The translations under genes were made by a program, and so were the position numbers. A stretch of DNA of 64,000 nucleotides, from contig JAIXQP010000006.1 in the NCBI GenBank assembly GCA_027485675.1, forward strand, positions 186,001-250,000. Reading direction: 5' to 3'. The stretch's first letter is position 1. Every line of letters begins with the position of its first letter. The DNA is from Terriglobales bacterium. Its GTDB lineage: Bacteria; Acidobacteriota; Terriglobia; Bryobacterales; Bryobacteraceae. Shown here piece after piece: positions 44,506 through 52,960 of the stretch. The notes below the pieces were generated by a model. The model searched no databases. It saw only the letters and a list, made by a program, of their open reading frames with translations, and was not told where the DNA came from.

Positions 44506-45963
44506 CTAGGCGAACAAGTCCGTAACGACCTTCCCCTTCACCAGTTCCCGCGGCTGATTCAAATGGTTACGGATCTCCATTTCCGGGTCGATGCCAAGCG
44601 CGTAGTAGATCGTCGCCAGCAGATCGTTCGGATGCACCGGCTTCTCCTTCGGGCTCGACGCCGTCGCATCGCTTTCGCCGTACTGGACGCCCCGGCCGAT
44701 GCCGGCGCCGGCAACGACGGCACTGTAGCAGTAGGGCCAGTGGTCGCGGCCATCGGGGCTGTTGCTGTTGCCGCTCGTCGAGACACCCATGCGCGGGCTG
44801 CGGCCAAACTCACCGACGGCGACTACCAGAGTCTCTTTGAGCAGGCCGCGATCGTCCATGTCCTGGAGCAGCGCCGAGAGACTCCGGTCGAGCTTCGGGC
44901 AGTGCAGATTCTTGAGCGGTCCGAAGTTCGCGGCATGCGTATCCCACGCCGTCTTTTCGGGGTCGCCATTCGCGACCGACGGCCAGTTCACCTGGACAAA
45001 CTTCGTGCCAGCTTCAATCAGGCGCCGGGCCATCAGCGTGCTTTGCCCGAAGGTGTGCATGCCGTAGCGCTCGCGCATCTTGGCCGACTCTTTCGTCAGG
45101 TCCATGGCATCGCGGGCTTTGCCCGAGAGGACGAGGTCGTAGGCCTTACCGTAGTATTCGTCAACGGCGGAGGCGTTCAGCGCCTTCTCGAGTTCCGGCA
45201 TGGAGCCGTTGATGCCCTTCAGAAGTTCGAAACGATCCTTCAGACGCTCGGGCGGAATCTCCTTGCGGAGCGAAAGATCTTCGAGCGTCACCTTCTGCGC
45301 CGGGTCCTGATACATGCGGTACGGATCGTACGCCTTGCCGAGGAAGCCCGCGGCGCCACCCTTGCCGATGATGCCGGACTCCTGCAGCGGACGCGGCAGT
45401 TCGACGAAGGGGAGCATGGCCTCCTTCATCGGCTTCATCTTCGCGATGTGGCTGCCGGCGGTGGGGAAGTCGGCCGCGTTCGGCGGTTCCAACTGGCCGG
45501 AGGGCGAAACCTTATCGGGCGGGTAGCCGGTGAGCATCTGATAGATGGCGGCCGTGTGATTGAACAGGCCGTTCGGCGTGTAGCTCATGGAGCGGATGAG
45601 CGTCACCTTGTCCATCGTGTCGGCCATCATCGGCATGTGTTCGCCGATCCAGGTGCCGGGGATCTTCGTCTTGATCGGCTTGAACTCGCCGCGGATGTTC
45701 GACGGGGCGTTCGGCTTGGGGTCCCAGATATCGATGTGGCTGGGGCCGCCCTGCAGGAAGATCATGATGACGTTCTTGGCATTGCCAAAGCCCTTGGCTC
45801 CGGCGAACTTCTCCGCCACGGCAGCGGCCTGGGCGGCCTTTTGCGAAAGGAAGAAGCCGGGCAGGTGGAGACCCGCCAATCCGAGTGACCCAATGCGAAG
45901 GAGTTCGCGGCGGGTGGGACCTTCACAGGTCTGTCCAGCGATGCGGCCAGGAATGTTCAACAT
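44506..45963 (-). CDS. Tat-exported DUF1501 family protein
   Basis: 485 residues from the ATG at 45963, chosen for the AAGGAG Shine-Dalgarno 8 nt upstream and the N-terminus MLNIPGRIAGQTCEGPTRRE with a twin-arginine signal (TRRELLRIGSLGLAGLHLPG). The DUF1501 domain (sulfatase-like alkaline-phosphatase fold) covers the rest: VIMIFLQGGPSHIDIWDPKP, GEFKPIKTKIPGTWIGEHMP, VVAVGEFGRSPRM. DUF1501 genes usually stand beside DUF1549/DUF1553 genes, as here. Role unproven; degradation of sulfated or complex glycans is the usual suggestion. Confidence 0.93.
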   Translation of the reverse strand: MLNIPGRIAGQTCEGPTRRELLRIGSLGLAGLHLPGFFLSQKAAQAAAVAEKFAGAKGFGNAKNVIMIFLQGGPSHIDIWDPKPNAPSNIRGEFKPIKTKIPGTWIGEHMPMMADTMDKVTLIRSMSYTPNGLFNHTAAIYQMLTGYPPDKVSPSGQLEPPNAADFPTAGSHIAKMKPMKEAMLPFVELPRPLQESGIIGKGGAAGFLGKAYDPYRMYQDPAQKVTLEDLSLRKEIPPERLKDRFELLKGINGSMPELEKALNASAVDEYYGKAYDLVLSGKARDAMDLTKESAKMRERYGMHTFGQSTLMARRLIEAGTKFVQVNWPSVANGDPEKTAWDTHAANFGPLKNLHCPKLDRSLSALLQDMDDRGLLKETLVVAVGEFGRSPRMGVSTSGNSNSPDGRDHWPYCYSAVVAGAGIGRGVQYGESDATASSPKEKPVHPNDLLATIYYALGIDPEMEIRNHLNQPRELVKGKVVTDLFA

Positions 45964-45974
45964 GATCGTGCTCC

Positions 45975-48128
45975 TTAGTAACTGTAGAGGAAACCTTTGC
46001 TGTTGAGAAGGGCCCAGAGGAGATCCTGCGCACGGAGCGCACGGGGTCCACCGGAAAGGTACTTCACGCCGTATTCGGACTCGGCCTTCGTGGGCAGCCG
46101 GGAGAGCGAAGCGAGATAGAGATCTTCGACCATGGCGGCATCGGTTTTGCCGGCCAGGACGTTCTTCGCCACGCGGCCCTTCGGGTCGGCGACGGCGTCC
46201 GAGATGGTTTTGCCGTTGACGAGATTCAGCGCCTGCGGCAGGCTGAAGTCCGTGCGGCGTTCGCACTCGCAAGCGGATTCGCGCGTCGGCCGGCCGAAGA
46301 GGTCCAGGAAGCCATCAGCGCCGACGTGGGGATCGAGCACCTGCGAAGCGTTCGTCTCCTCCGGCACCTCCGGGAAGTTGGGCCGGGCGCCCGCGGCGGC
46401 GGCCACGGCGTCCATCAGCGGCTCGGCGTTCAAGCGGCGCGGCATGGCGTGGGAGAAGTTGTCCGCATCGAGCGCGTTCCATTCGTTGGTTTGGAACGAG
46501 GCCTGATAGGTCCGGCTGCGGACGATGGTCCGCATCAAATGCTGTAGATCGAAGTTGTGGTCGGCGAGGTCCTTGGTCAACGCGTCGAGCAGCGCCGGGT
46601 TGACGGGCGGGTTCGAGGCGCGGATGTCGTCCACCGGATCGATGATGCCTTTGCCGAAGAAGTAGCTCCAGATGCGGTTGGCGACGGCTTTGGCGAAGAA
46701 GGGATTCTGCTTCGAAACAAGCCAGTCGGCCAGCGCATCGCGGCGCTGCGGCCCGCCGGGAATCTTCACGGGGGTGAGCGAAGCGATGAGGAACTCCGGC
46801 GCGACTACGCGCGAATCCTTCGGGTGCTTCATCTCATAGTCGGCGCGTTGATCGTAGAGGATCTCTTCGCCTACTTCATAACCGGGCCGCAGACCAACCG
46901 CGGAGAAGAAGGCCGACATCTGGAAGTACTGATTCTGCGTCCACCGTTCAAACGGATGATCGTGGCACTGCGCGCAGACCATGCGCACGCCGAGGAAGAC
47001 CTGCGTCGTCTTCTCCATGGTCGGCTTGGCGTCGCGGGTGGCGCGGAAGTAGTTGCCGGCCGGGTCGTCGTAGGTGCTGCCGCGGCTCGTCAGGAGTTCG
47101 CGCACCATCTTGTCGTAGGGCTTATTGGCGGCGATGGATTCGCGGATCCATTCGCGGAAACTGTAAGCCCCTTTCTCGCCGAGGAACTTGCGGGAGGATT
47201 GGAGCAGGTCGCTCCACTTCACGGTCCAATGGTCCGTGAACGCGGGGCTGGCGATGAGCTTATCGATCTTCCGATCGCGCTTGAGCTTCGAGGGCGTGGG
47301 GTCCGCGAGGAAGGCGCGGATGTCGTCCGGCGCGGGGAGCTGGCCGGTGAGGTCGAGCGAGACGCGGCGTAGGAAGGCGGCGTCGTCAGTGGCCGGCGAG
47401 GGCTGAATCTTGAGCTTCTGCAGCTTGGCGTCGATGTGCTGGTCGATGTAGTTGTTCTGCGGCAGCGGCTTCCAGGCGAAGCCGGGCTTGGGGTTCAGGA
47501 TGGTGACTGGAATCGTGGAGAACTTGCCCTGATAGCGGACGAGCAGCGTGGCTTCGCCGACGCGTTCGCCGGAGACCTTCGAGGCGGGATCGACCTTGGC
47601 GACATCCGGCGTGTTCGATTCGACGGTCGCTTCCCTGGTCACGTCGCGCGTCTGGCCGTCGGCGAAACGGGCGGTGACCTTCACCTGGGCCGTGCCGCCG
47701 GGGCCGGTCATGGCGACTTCGGCCGGGGTGACCTCGAGCGCGGTGACGTTGTCTTTCGCCGGGTCGCCGTAGGGCACGCCCTGGGCGATCCAGTTGTAGA
47801 TGGTCGTGTAATAGGGCGACTTCTTATCGAAGCGTAGGCCGCCACCGTGGGCGACGGACTGCGTCGGTTTCGCCAGCATCAGGCTGCGGCCGGGTTCGGC
47901 GCGATTGAAGCGGCGGCCGGATAGGTCGTAGAGCAGGGCCTCGTAATCGAACTGGGGATCGTAGCCGCGGAGCGAAAGCTTGAATCCGTTCTTGCCCTTC
48001 GCGGCGCCGTGGCACGGGCCGGAGGTGCAGCTGGTTTTGTTCAGGATCGGCGCGACGTCCCGCAGAAACGTGACGGGCTGGGCGTGGGCGGCAAGCGCCG
48101 CGCTAACGAGCAGGAGTGGGATTCGCAT
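45975..48128 (-). CDS. secreted DUF1549/DUF1553 protein with bacterial Ig-like domain
   Basis: 717 residues with signal peptide MRIPLLLVSAALAAHA. Near residues 34-40 is a CTSGPCH motif (C-x4-C-H), the unusual haem-like motif of this family. A BIG2-like Ig domain (~125-210; VTPAEVAMTGPGGTAQVKVT) is followed by DUF1549 (~225-430; NYIDQHIDAKLQKLKIQPSP, with CAQCHDHPFERW holding a normal CxxCH) and DUF1553 (~465-700). It lies between the PPC-domain gene (26-bp overlap) and the DUF1501 gene (11 nt). Probably an extracytoplasmic electron-transfer or glycan-processing protein. Confidence 0.93.
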   Translation of the reverse strand: MRIPLLLVSAALAAHAQPVTFLRDVAPILNKTSCTSGPCHGAAKGKNGFKLSLRGYDPQFDYEALLYDLSGRRFNRAEPGRSLMLAKPTQSVAHGGGLRFDKKSPYYTTIYNWIAQGVPYGDPAKDNVTALEVTPAEVAMTGPGGTAQVKVTARFADGQTRDVTREATVESNTPDVAKVDPASKVSGERVGEATLLVRYQGKFSTIPVTILNPKPGFAWKPLPQNNYIDQHIDAKLQKLKIQPSPATDDAAFLRRVSLDLTGQLPAPDDIRAFLADPTPSKLKRDRKIDKLIASPAFTDHWTVKWSDLLQSSRKFLGEKGAYSFREWIRESIAANKPYDKMVRELLTSRGSTYDDPAGNYFRATRDAKPTMEKTTQVFLGVRMVCAQCHDHPFERWTQNQYFQMSAFFSAVGLRPGYEVGEEILYDQRADYEMKHPKDSRVVAPEFLIASLTPVKIPGGPQRRDALADWLVSKQNPFFAKAVANRIWSYFFGKGIIDPVDDIRASNPPVNPALLDALTKDLADHNFDLQHLMRTIVRSRTYQASFQTNEWNALDADNFSHAMPRRLNAEPLMDAVAAAAGARPNFPEVPEETNASQVLDPHVGADGFLDLFGRPTRESACECERRTDFSLPQALNLVNGKTISDAVADPKGRVAKNVLAGKTDAAMVEDLYLASLSRLPTKAESEYGVKYLSGGPRALRAQDLLWALLNSKGFLYSY

Positions 48129-50190
48129 CGTTCGATTTCTCTTCGGGATCGAGTTCGGCTACCGTGAGGGGCAGCAGCGGGGAGTAGATGTCCTGGGCTT
48201 GGCCGCCGCTCATCAGACGGCCCATAATGCCAATGTTATAAAGCGCCGGCAGGGTGTTGCGGGTGGAGGTGACGAGGAAGGTGCCGGTGGTGCGATCCTT
48301 CTTGTCCACTTCCATCTCGATGGCGCGGAAGTCGATAAAGTTCGGCAGATCGACGGCTACGGTCTCCGGCACCGCTTGCATGCGGTCCCGCGTCGTCCAA
48401 CGCCAGCGGAACAGGTATTCGTAGCCGGCGGGCTTTTTCGTGGACTTTTCAAGCGTCAGGATCAAATTTGCCGGCGCCGGATCCGTCAGCGCGGCGGGGA
48501 GCTGATAGCCGAGCCACTGGCCCATCAGCGGGCGCTGCCGGTCCACCACGCCTTGCGCCGTGGCGCCGGCCACGCCGATGGTGTAACCGAGGCCGGTAGC
48601 GACCCGTTCGATCTTCGACGTCTTCGGATCGGCCGAGACGACGCGAAAGCCGATCTCGCCGGCGGCGAACTTGGCATCGGGAGTGGCGGTCAAGGTGAGA
48701 ATCCCCCGGCGGCTGTTGGCGCGGTTGTTGGGGTCAGGGATCTCATGCGGGATGTCACCGCCGGCTACGCTGACTCCGGGAGGCAGGTTGATGGGTTCAA
48801 TCCGCAGCGGGCCGGTATAACCGCGGCGGCTGATATTGACGGTGACCAGCGCCGTGCCACCGGCCGGAATGTTGACGAACGGCGTCGTCACCTGGGCCTG
48901 GAAGTCCGCGCCCGAGCGCGAGGCATGCAGTCGGTAAGCAAAGTTGGCGCCGCCGCGCAGCGCGAGATCCTCCACGGCGACCGTGATCTTCTTGACGCCC
49001 TCCGGCACCGTAAATTGCAGGAACGGATCGCCGAGCGTCCGGCTGCTGGCCTGCACGGCGCCGACATCTACCGGCAGCGGCCCGTCGCCGGCGGAAGCGA
49101 GTTTCTTGCCGGCTTCGTCGTAGACCGTGATGAGCCCAGTGAGCTTCGAGGTGCCGAGTTCGCGGGCCTGCAGTTCGAAGAGGTACTCTTCGCCGGGGGT
49201 CACGGCCACGGTGTAGCGATCCACTTCAGCGGGCTTGGCGAGACGCCCGTTGATGGTCACCGGCAGCGGGAGCGGGGCCGTGACCGGCTCGCGCAGTTCC
49301 GGGTAATCGCCGACGGCGAAGGGCAACGGCAGCGAAGGCGAATCCGGCAGATTGACGAAGGTCTGGGGCGCCTTCACATCCTTGAGGTCCGCTTTGACGG
49401 AAACGTTCGACAGGCTCACGTCAACCGCTTCGCCGCGGCGGCCGCCGAGCGGGAAGATGTTCGCGGCGTAGGCATAAGCGCCGGTCTTAAAGCGGTAGTA
49501 GTTCTGCGCCTGCGCAGAGAAGCGGGCGTCATGGATCTCGACGTAGTAAAAGCCCTCTTTGGGGAAAGTCATGTCGAGCCGGGCGTCGAGTTGGAGCAGC
49601 GGGTCGTCTTCGCTGCGGGCGATCTGCTTGCCGGCGGCATCGTAGACGCGGATGACCGGGTCCACCGCGGAACCGGCGCGGCGGGCATCGACCTCGAAGA
49701 CGCGGCGTTCGCCGGCCTTCACTTGCAAGCGGTAGACGTCGCGTTCCGGCCCGGCCAGGGTGCCATTCAGCGTCAACGGCGTGGAGGGAAGGGTCTGCGC
49801 CTTTTCAAGCGAATCGTTCTGATGCGGGGCCGCGCCGGGGCGGCTCTCCTCTTCCGTCAGTTCCGGGAAGGAGCCCACGTTGAAGAGCAGGATGTTCGAC
49901 AGGCCATTGGGACCCTTCACGCGCAGCGGATAGATACCGACCGCCCAGTCGCCGGTGGGTTCGACGAGGAAGGTGGCGTAGCGGGACTCCATGCCCGGCT
50001 TGGTGGAGCCGAGCGGCGTGAACGTGGCCGGCAGCGAGGAGACGACGGTGGCGCCTTCGCCCAGATTCTGGCCGACGATGGTGAGTTCAAACGGCCGGCC
50101 CTTCTGCGCGCCGCGCGGCTGCAACTCCGTAATCGCCGGGGGCGCGGCCATCAGAGCGGCCGCCAAGCCAAGGGAAACAAGAAATCTCAT
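48103..50190 (-). CDS. large secreted protein with PPC-type beta domains
   Basis: 695 residues from the ATG at 50190 (ATGA overlap with the upstream gene); the longer in-frame extension runs through the WD40 gene and is rejected. The signal peptide (MRFLVSLGLAAALMA) is followed by an IPT/TIG-like segment (PAITELQPRGAQKGRPFELT). PPC-like domains lie at about 150-255 (YRLQVKAGERRVFEVDARRA, GFYYVEIHDARFS) and near 340-470 (VDRYTVAVTPGEEYLFELQA). No catalytic motif is visible. It is part of the five-gene operon and probably binds or presents polymers. Confidence 0.85.
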   Translation of the reverse strand: MRFLVSLGLAAALMAAPPAITELQPRGAQKGRPFELTIVGQNLGEGATVVSSLPATFTPLGSTKPGMESRYATFLVEPTGDWAVGIYPLRVKGPNGLSNILLFNVGSFPELTEEESRPGAAPHQNDSLEKAQTLPSTPLTLNGTLAGPERDVYRLQVKAGERRVFEVDARRAGSAVDPVIRVYDAAGKQIARSEDDPLLQLDARLDMTFPKEGFYYVEIHDARFSAQAQNYYRFKTGAYAYAANIFPLGGRRGEAVDVSLSNVSVKADLKDVKAPQTFVNLPDSPSLPLPFAVGDYPELREPVTAPLPLPVTINGRLAKPAEVDRYTVAVTPGEEYLFELQARELGTSKLTGLITVYDEAGKKLASAGDGPLPVDVGAVQASSRTLGDPFLQFTVPEGVKKITVAVEDLALRGGANFAYRLHASRSGADFQAQVTTPFVNIPAGGTALVTVNISRRGYTGPLRIEPINLPPGVSVAGGDIPHEIPDPNNRANSRRGILTLTATPDAKFAAGEIGFRVVSADPKTSKIERVATGLGYTIGVAGATAQGVVDRQRPLMGQWLGYQLPAALTDPAPANLILTLEKSTKKPAGYEYLFRWRWTTRDRMQAVPETVAVDLPNFIDFRAIEMEVDKKDRTTGTFLVTSTRNTLPALYNIGIMGRLMSGGQAQDIYSPLLPLTVAELDPEEKSNDANPTPAR

Positions 50191-51509
50191 TGCGCACCTG
50201 CCGAAAGCGGAACCGGGACGAAGGAGTGGAGCAGTTTGCAGTCCTGCGTCGAGTAGACGCGGACCTTGCCATCGAAGCCGCCGGTGGCGAGTTTCGAACT
50301 GTCCGGAGAGAAGGCGACCGTGTAGATGCCCGCGGAGTGGCCGGAGCATGCGGCTTTCTTGTCGCCGGTTTCCGGGTCGTAGAGATTGACGGCGGCCGAC
50401 TGGCTGGCCACTGCGATGCGCGCGCCGTCGGGCGACCAATCGAGGGCGGTGATGGCGCCGTCCTGCCGTTCGAGCTTGCGGACAAGCGTGGTGTCGTCGG
50501 CGATCTTCATGTTGCGGGGGCGGTCCATCAGATAGATATAGGGATACCGTTCGGCGCCGCCGAGGACGACCACGTCCTTTTTCGGATGGCGGGCGATGGC
50601 GTTGAGTTCGCCGCGCAGCAGGTTCACGTTTTCGAGAAACGCGCCCGAGTTGGCATCGATCAGCTTGGCGGCGCGGTCCCCGGAGGCGGAGACGAAGCGT
50701 TTCGAATCGACGCCGAAGACCGTAGCCAGCACCCAGTTTTCATGGTTACCGATTTTGTAAAGCTCTTTGCCGGTGGCGGTTTCAAAGACGTGTACGGTGT
50801 TATCGGCACAGCCGACGGCAATCTTTGAAGCGTCGGGCGCGAGCGAAGCGCCGAAGACGGTATCGTTCGTGAGCCGGGCGGAGCGCAGGAGCTTCGCCGT
50901 GGCGACGTCCCACACCTGCACTTCGCCGAACTGCGCCGGGGTGCCGCCGCCGGCGATCAGCAGTTTGCCATCAGCGCTGAAGGCGACGGAGAGAATGCGC
51001 TCGGCGCGGCCGGACAAACGGTGCAGCAGCTTCTTGCCATCGGCGGAGTGGAGGAGAATCTCCCGGTTGCCGGAAATGGCGAGTGTCTGCCCGTCGGGCG
51101 AGAATTTGAGCGCGGTGATCACGGGCGGCTGCAGGTAAACGGTCGCGCTCGTCTCGGTCGCCTCTTCGGGAGAGTCGTCCTTGGCGCCGTCCCGGATCCA
51201 GTCGCGGAAGAGGGCGATCTCGGACTCCGGCAGGGCCTCCGCGGCCAGGGGCATCCGGGGCTTCGCTTCGCCGAGCAGATAGCGGACCGTCAACGACTGG
51301 TCCGGCTGGCCGGCGACGAACGCCGGGCCACGCTGGCCGCCCTTGGCAAAGGCCTGGTAGGTGGTCACATCCAGGTTGGCCGCTTTCGAGGCCGGCTGGT
51401 GGCAACCCTGGCAGTGCTTCTGCAGCAGTGGTTGGATGTCTTTGGTGAAGCTGGGCGCAGCGGCTAATGAGCCGATGGTCCCGCAGAGGAGCAGAAAGAC
51501 GCGACGCAT
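50187..51509 (-). CDS. secreted cytochrome c-domain protein fused to a WD40 propeller
   Basis: 440 residues. The signal peptide MRRVFLLLCGTIGSLAAA is followed by a planctomycete-type cytochrome domain with haem motif CQGCH (33-37) and a PRMPLAAEALP loop that may supply the axial Met. Residues ~125-430 form WD40 repeats (ITALKFSPDGQTLAISGNRE, LSVAFSADGKLLIAGG, YTVAFSPDSSKLATGGFDGK). It heads the operon, with a TATACT -10 at 51536-51541 and an AAAGGAAG ribosome-binding site. The architecture suggests an outer or periplasmic electron carrier that docks on a partner through the propeller. Confidence 0.92.
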   Translation of the reverse strand: MRRVFLLLCGTIGSLAAAPSFTKDIQPLLQKHCQGCHQPASKAANLDVTTYQAFAKGGQRGPAFVAGQPDQSLTVRYLLGEAKPRMPLAAEALPESEIALFRDWIRDGAKDDSPEEATETSATVYLQPPVITALKFSPDGQTLAISGNREILLHSADGKKLLHRLSGRAERILSVAFSADGKLLIAGGGTPAQFGEVQVWDVATAKLLRSARLTNDTVFGASLAPDASKIAVGCADNTVHVFETATGKELYKIGNHENWVLATVFGVDSKRFVSASGDRAAKLIDANSGAFLENVNLLRGELNAIARHPKKDVVVLGGAERYPYIYLMDRPRNMKIADDTTLVRKLERQDGAITALDWSPDGARIAVASQSAAVNLYDPETGDKKAACSGHSAGIYTVAFSPDSSKLATGGFDGKVRVYSTQDCKLLHSFVPVPLSAGAQ

Positions 51510-51535
51510 GAAACTTCCTTTCGAAACCAGAGGGA

Positions 51536-51541
51536 AGTATA
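51536..51541 (-). promoter_or_regulatory. -10 (TATACT) of the WD40-cytochrome operon
   Basis: The reverse-strand TATACT lies 26 nt before the ATG at 51509, with AAAGGAAG as ribosome-binding site between them. No good -35 is seen. Confidence 0.4.
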
Positions 51542-51561
51542 TCGAACTGCGCCGCGCGAAG

Positions 51562-52200
51562 TTACCGCTTCTTCGGCTTCCCTTCCTCGCTCACGGCGAT
51601 CAGATTATTCGTGATCGAGAAAGCGCCGGGCACGCTATTGGCTTGCAGTTCGGCAATCGTCCGGTCCCCCGTGTTGGCCACGACGCCTTCCAAGGTCACC
51701 TGGCCGTTCTTCACGATGATGTGGATGGGATGAAAGCCGGGCGGCGGATCCTGCGTGATGCCCATGTTGCGGCGGGTCATCGAAGGGAACAGCGGGGTGC
51801 CGCGGTTGGGGTTGTAACGGGCCAGCGCCGGATGGCCGTAAATCGCGACATAAACCCCCAGACGCACATCATCGTCGGCCGGGGAGAGCGGCAGCACTTC
51901 AATCTCGTTGACCACCTTCTCCACGCCTTCAACGCCCTTCACCACGCGTTCGGCCGTCGACTTCAACGTCGGCCGGGAGGCGAACCCGCGTAGATAAACC
52001 GTATAGCCCTTGATCCCGAAGCGCAAGTTATCAAACAAGCCGTACTCCGGCAGTCGAATCAGTTCACGCTGCACATTCCGCGCCAGCGCGATCACCGCCT
52101 TTTCGTTGGTGGCAGGAGGGCGGGCGTCGCCCGGCTTCAGGCCGCCAGCCTCCTGTGCGTACAGAGAAACCGAAACCAAAGCAAGAGCGAACACCCGCAT
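51562..52200 (-). CDS. secreted two-BON-domain protein
   Basis: 212 residues with signal peptide MRVFALALVSVSLYAQ. The first BON domain is at ~35-95 (LRFGIKGYTVYLRGFASRPT, VEGVEKVVNEIEVLPLS). The second is at ~100-205, split by a Pro/Arg-rich insert (GHPALARYNPNRGTPLFPSM) before IHIIVKNGQVTLEGVVANTG. It is the last gene of the yebC-tpiA run, 10 nt after tpiA. Envelope role presumed from BON relatives; it is a relative of the single-BON gene beside era. Confidence 0.85.
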   Translation of the reverse strand: MRVFALALVSVSLYAQEAGGLKPGDARPPATNEKAVIALARNVQRELIRLPEYGLFDNLRFGIKGYTVYLRGFASRPTLKSTAERVVKGVEGVEKVVNEIEVLPLSPADDDVRLGVYVAIYGHPALARYNPNRGTPLFPSMTRRNMGITQDPPPGFHPIHIIVKNGQVTLEGVVANTGDRTIAELQANSVPGAFSITNNLIAVSEEGKPKKR

Positions 52201-52210
52201 GGGGAACTCC

Positions 52211-52960
52211 TTAGAAGTTGACGATCGAGGCGAACGAGGCGGGCTCGAGACTGGCTCCGCCCACGAGTGCCCCGTCGATTTCGGGTTGGGCCATCAAGCC
52301 TTTCACGTTGTCCGGCTTTACGCTTCCACCATATAGGATGCGAACCGCGGCCGCGGTGTTGCTGCCAAATTTCGCCTCGACACGCGCGCGGATCAGACGA
52401 TGGGCGTCGGCCGCCATCTCCGGGGTGGCTGTCTTGCCGGTGCCGATGGCCCACACCGGTTCGTAGGCGATCACGATTTTCGCGAACTCGTCAGCGCTCA
52501 GACCGGCCAAGCCGCCATCGAACTGCTGCGTCAGGACGGCCTCCGTCTCGCCCGCTTCCCGTTCGGCCAGCATCTCGCCGACGCACACAATCGGCTTCAG
52601 CCCGGCGGCCAGCGCAGCCTTCGTCCGTTCGAGCACGGTCGCATCGGTCTCGCCGAAGAACTGGCGGCGTTCACTGTGACCGATGATCACCCACTCCGCC
52701 CCGGCGGCCTGAATCATCGGGCCGCTGATCTCGCCCGTGAAAGCGCCTTCGTTCTTCCAGTACAGGTTCTGGGCGCCCACGCCGACGCGGGAGCCGGCCG
52801 TCGCCGCCACCGCCGCCGAAATGTTAATCGCCGGCGGGCACAGGACGATTTCGCAGTGCGTCGCGCTGGCCACCAGCGGTAGGAACTTCTCGAAAAATGC
52901 AGTGGTTTCCGCCGGATTCTTGAACATCTTCCAATTGCCGGCCATGACAGGGGTTCTCAT
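52211..52960 (-). CDS. tpiA: triosephosphate isomerase
   Basis: 249 residues, normal length. Conserved motifs: MAGNWKMFK with the catalytic Lys, IIGHSERR with the catalytic His, and AYEPVWAIGTG with the catalytic Glu; YGGSVKPDN forms the phosphate site. It interconverts dihydroxyacetone phosphate and glyceraldehyde 3-phosphate. The ATG overlaps the deoB stop by four bases. Confidence 0.98.
   Translation of the reverse strand: MRTPVMAGNWKMFKNPAETTAFFEKFLPLVASATHCEIVLCPPAINISAAVAATAGSRVGVGAQNLYWKNEGAFTGEISGPMIQAAGAEWVIIGHSERRQFFGETDATVLERTKAALAAGLKPIVCVGEMLAEREAGETEAVLTQQFDGGLAGLSADEFAKIVIAYEPVWAIGTGKTATPEMAADAHRLIRARVEAKFGSNTAAAVRILYGGSVKPDNVKGLMAQPEIDGALVGGASLEPASFASIVNF

Noticed and set aside
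47980-50256. 758-residue forward frame antisense to the PPC-domain gene
   Set aside because: No recognisable motif, no ribosome-binding site, and the antisense genes are supported by operon overlaps and signal peptides.
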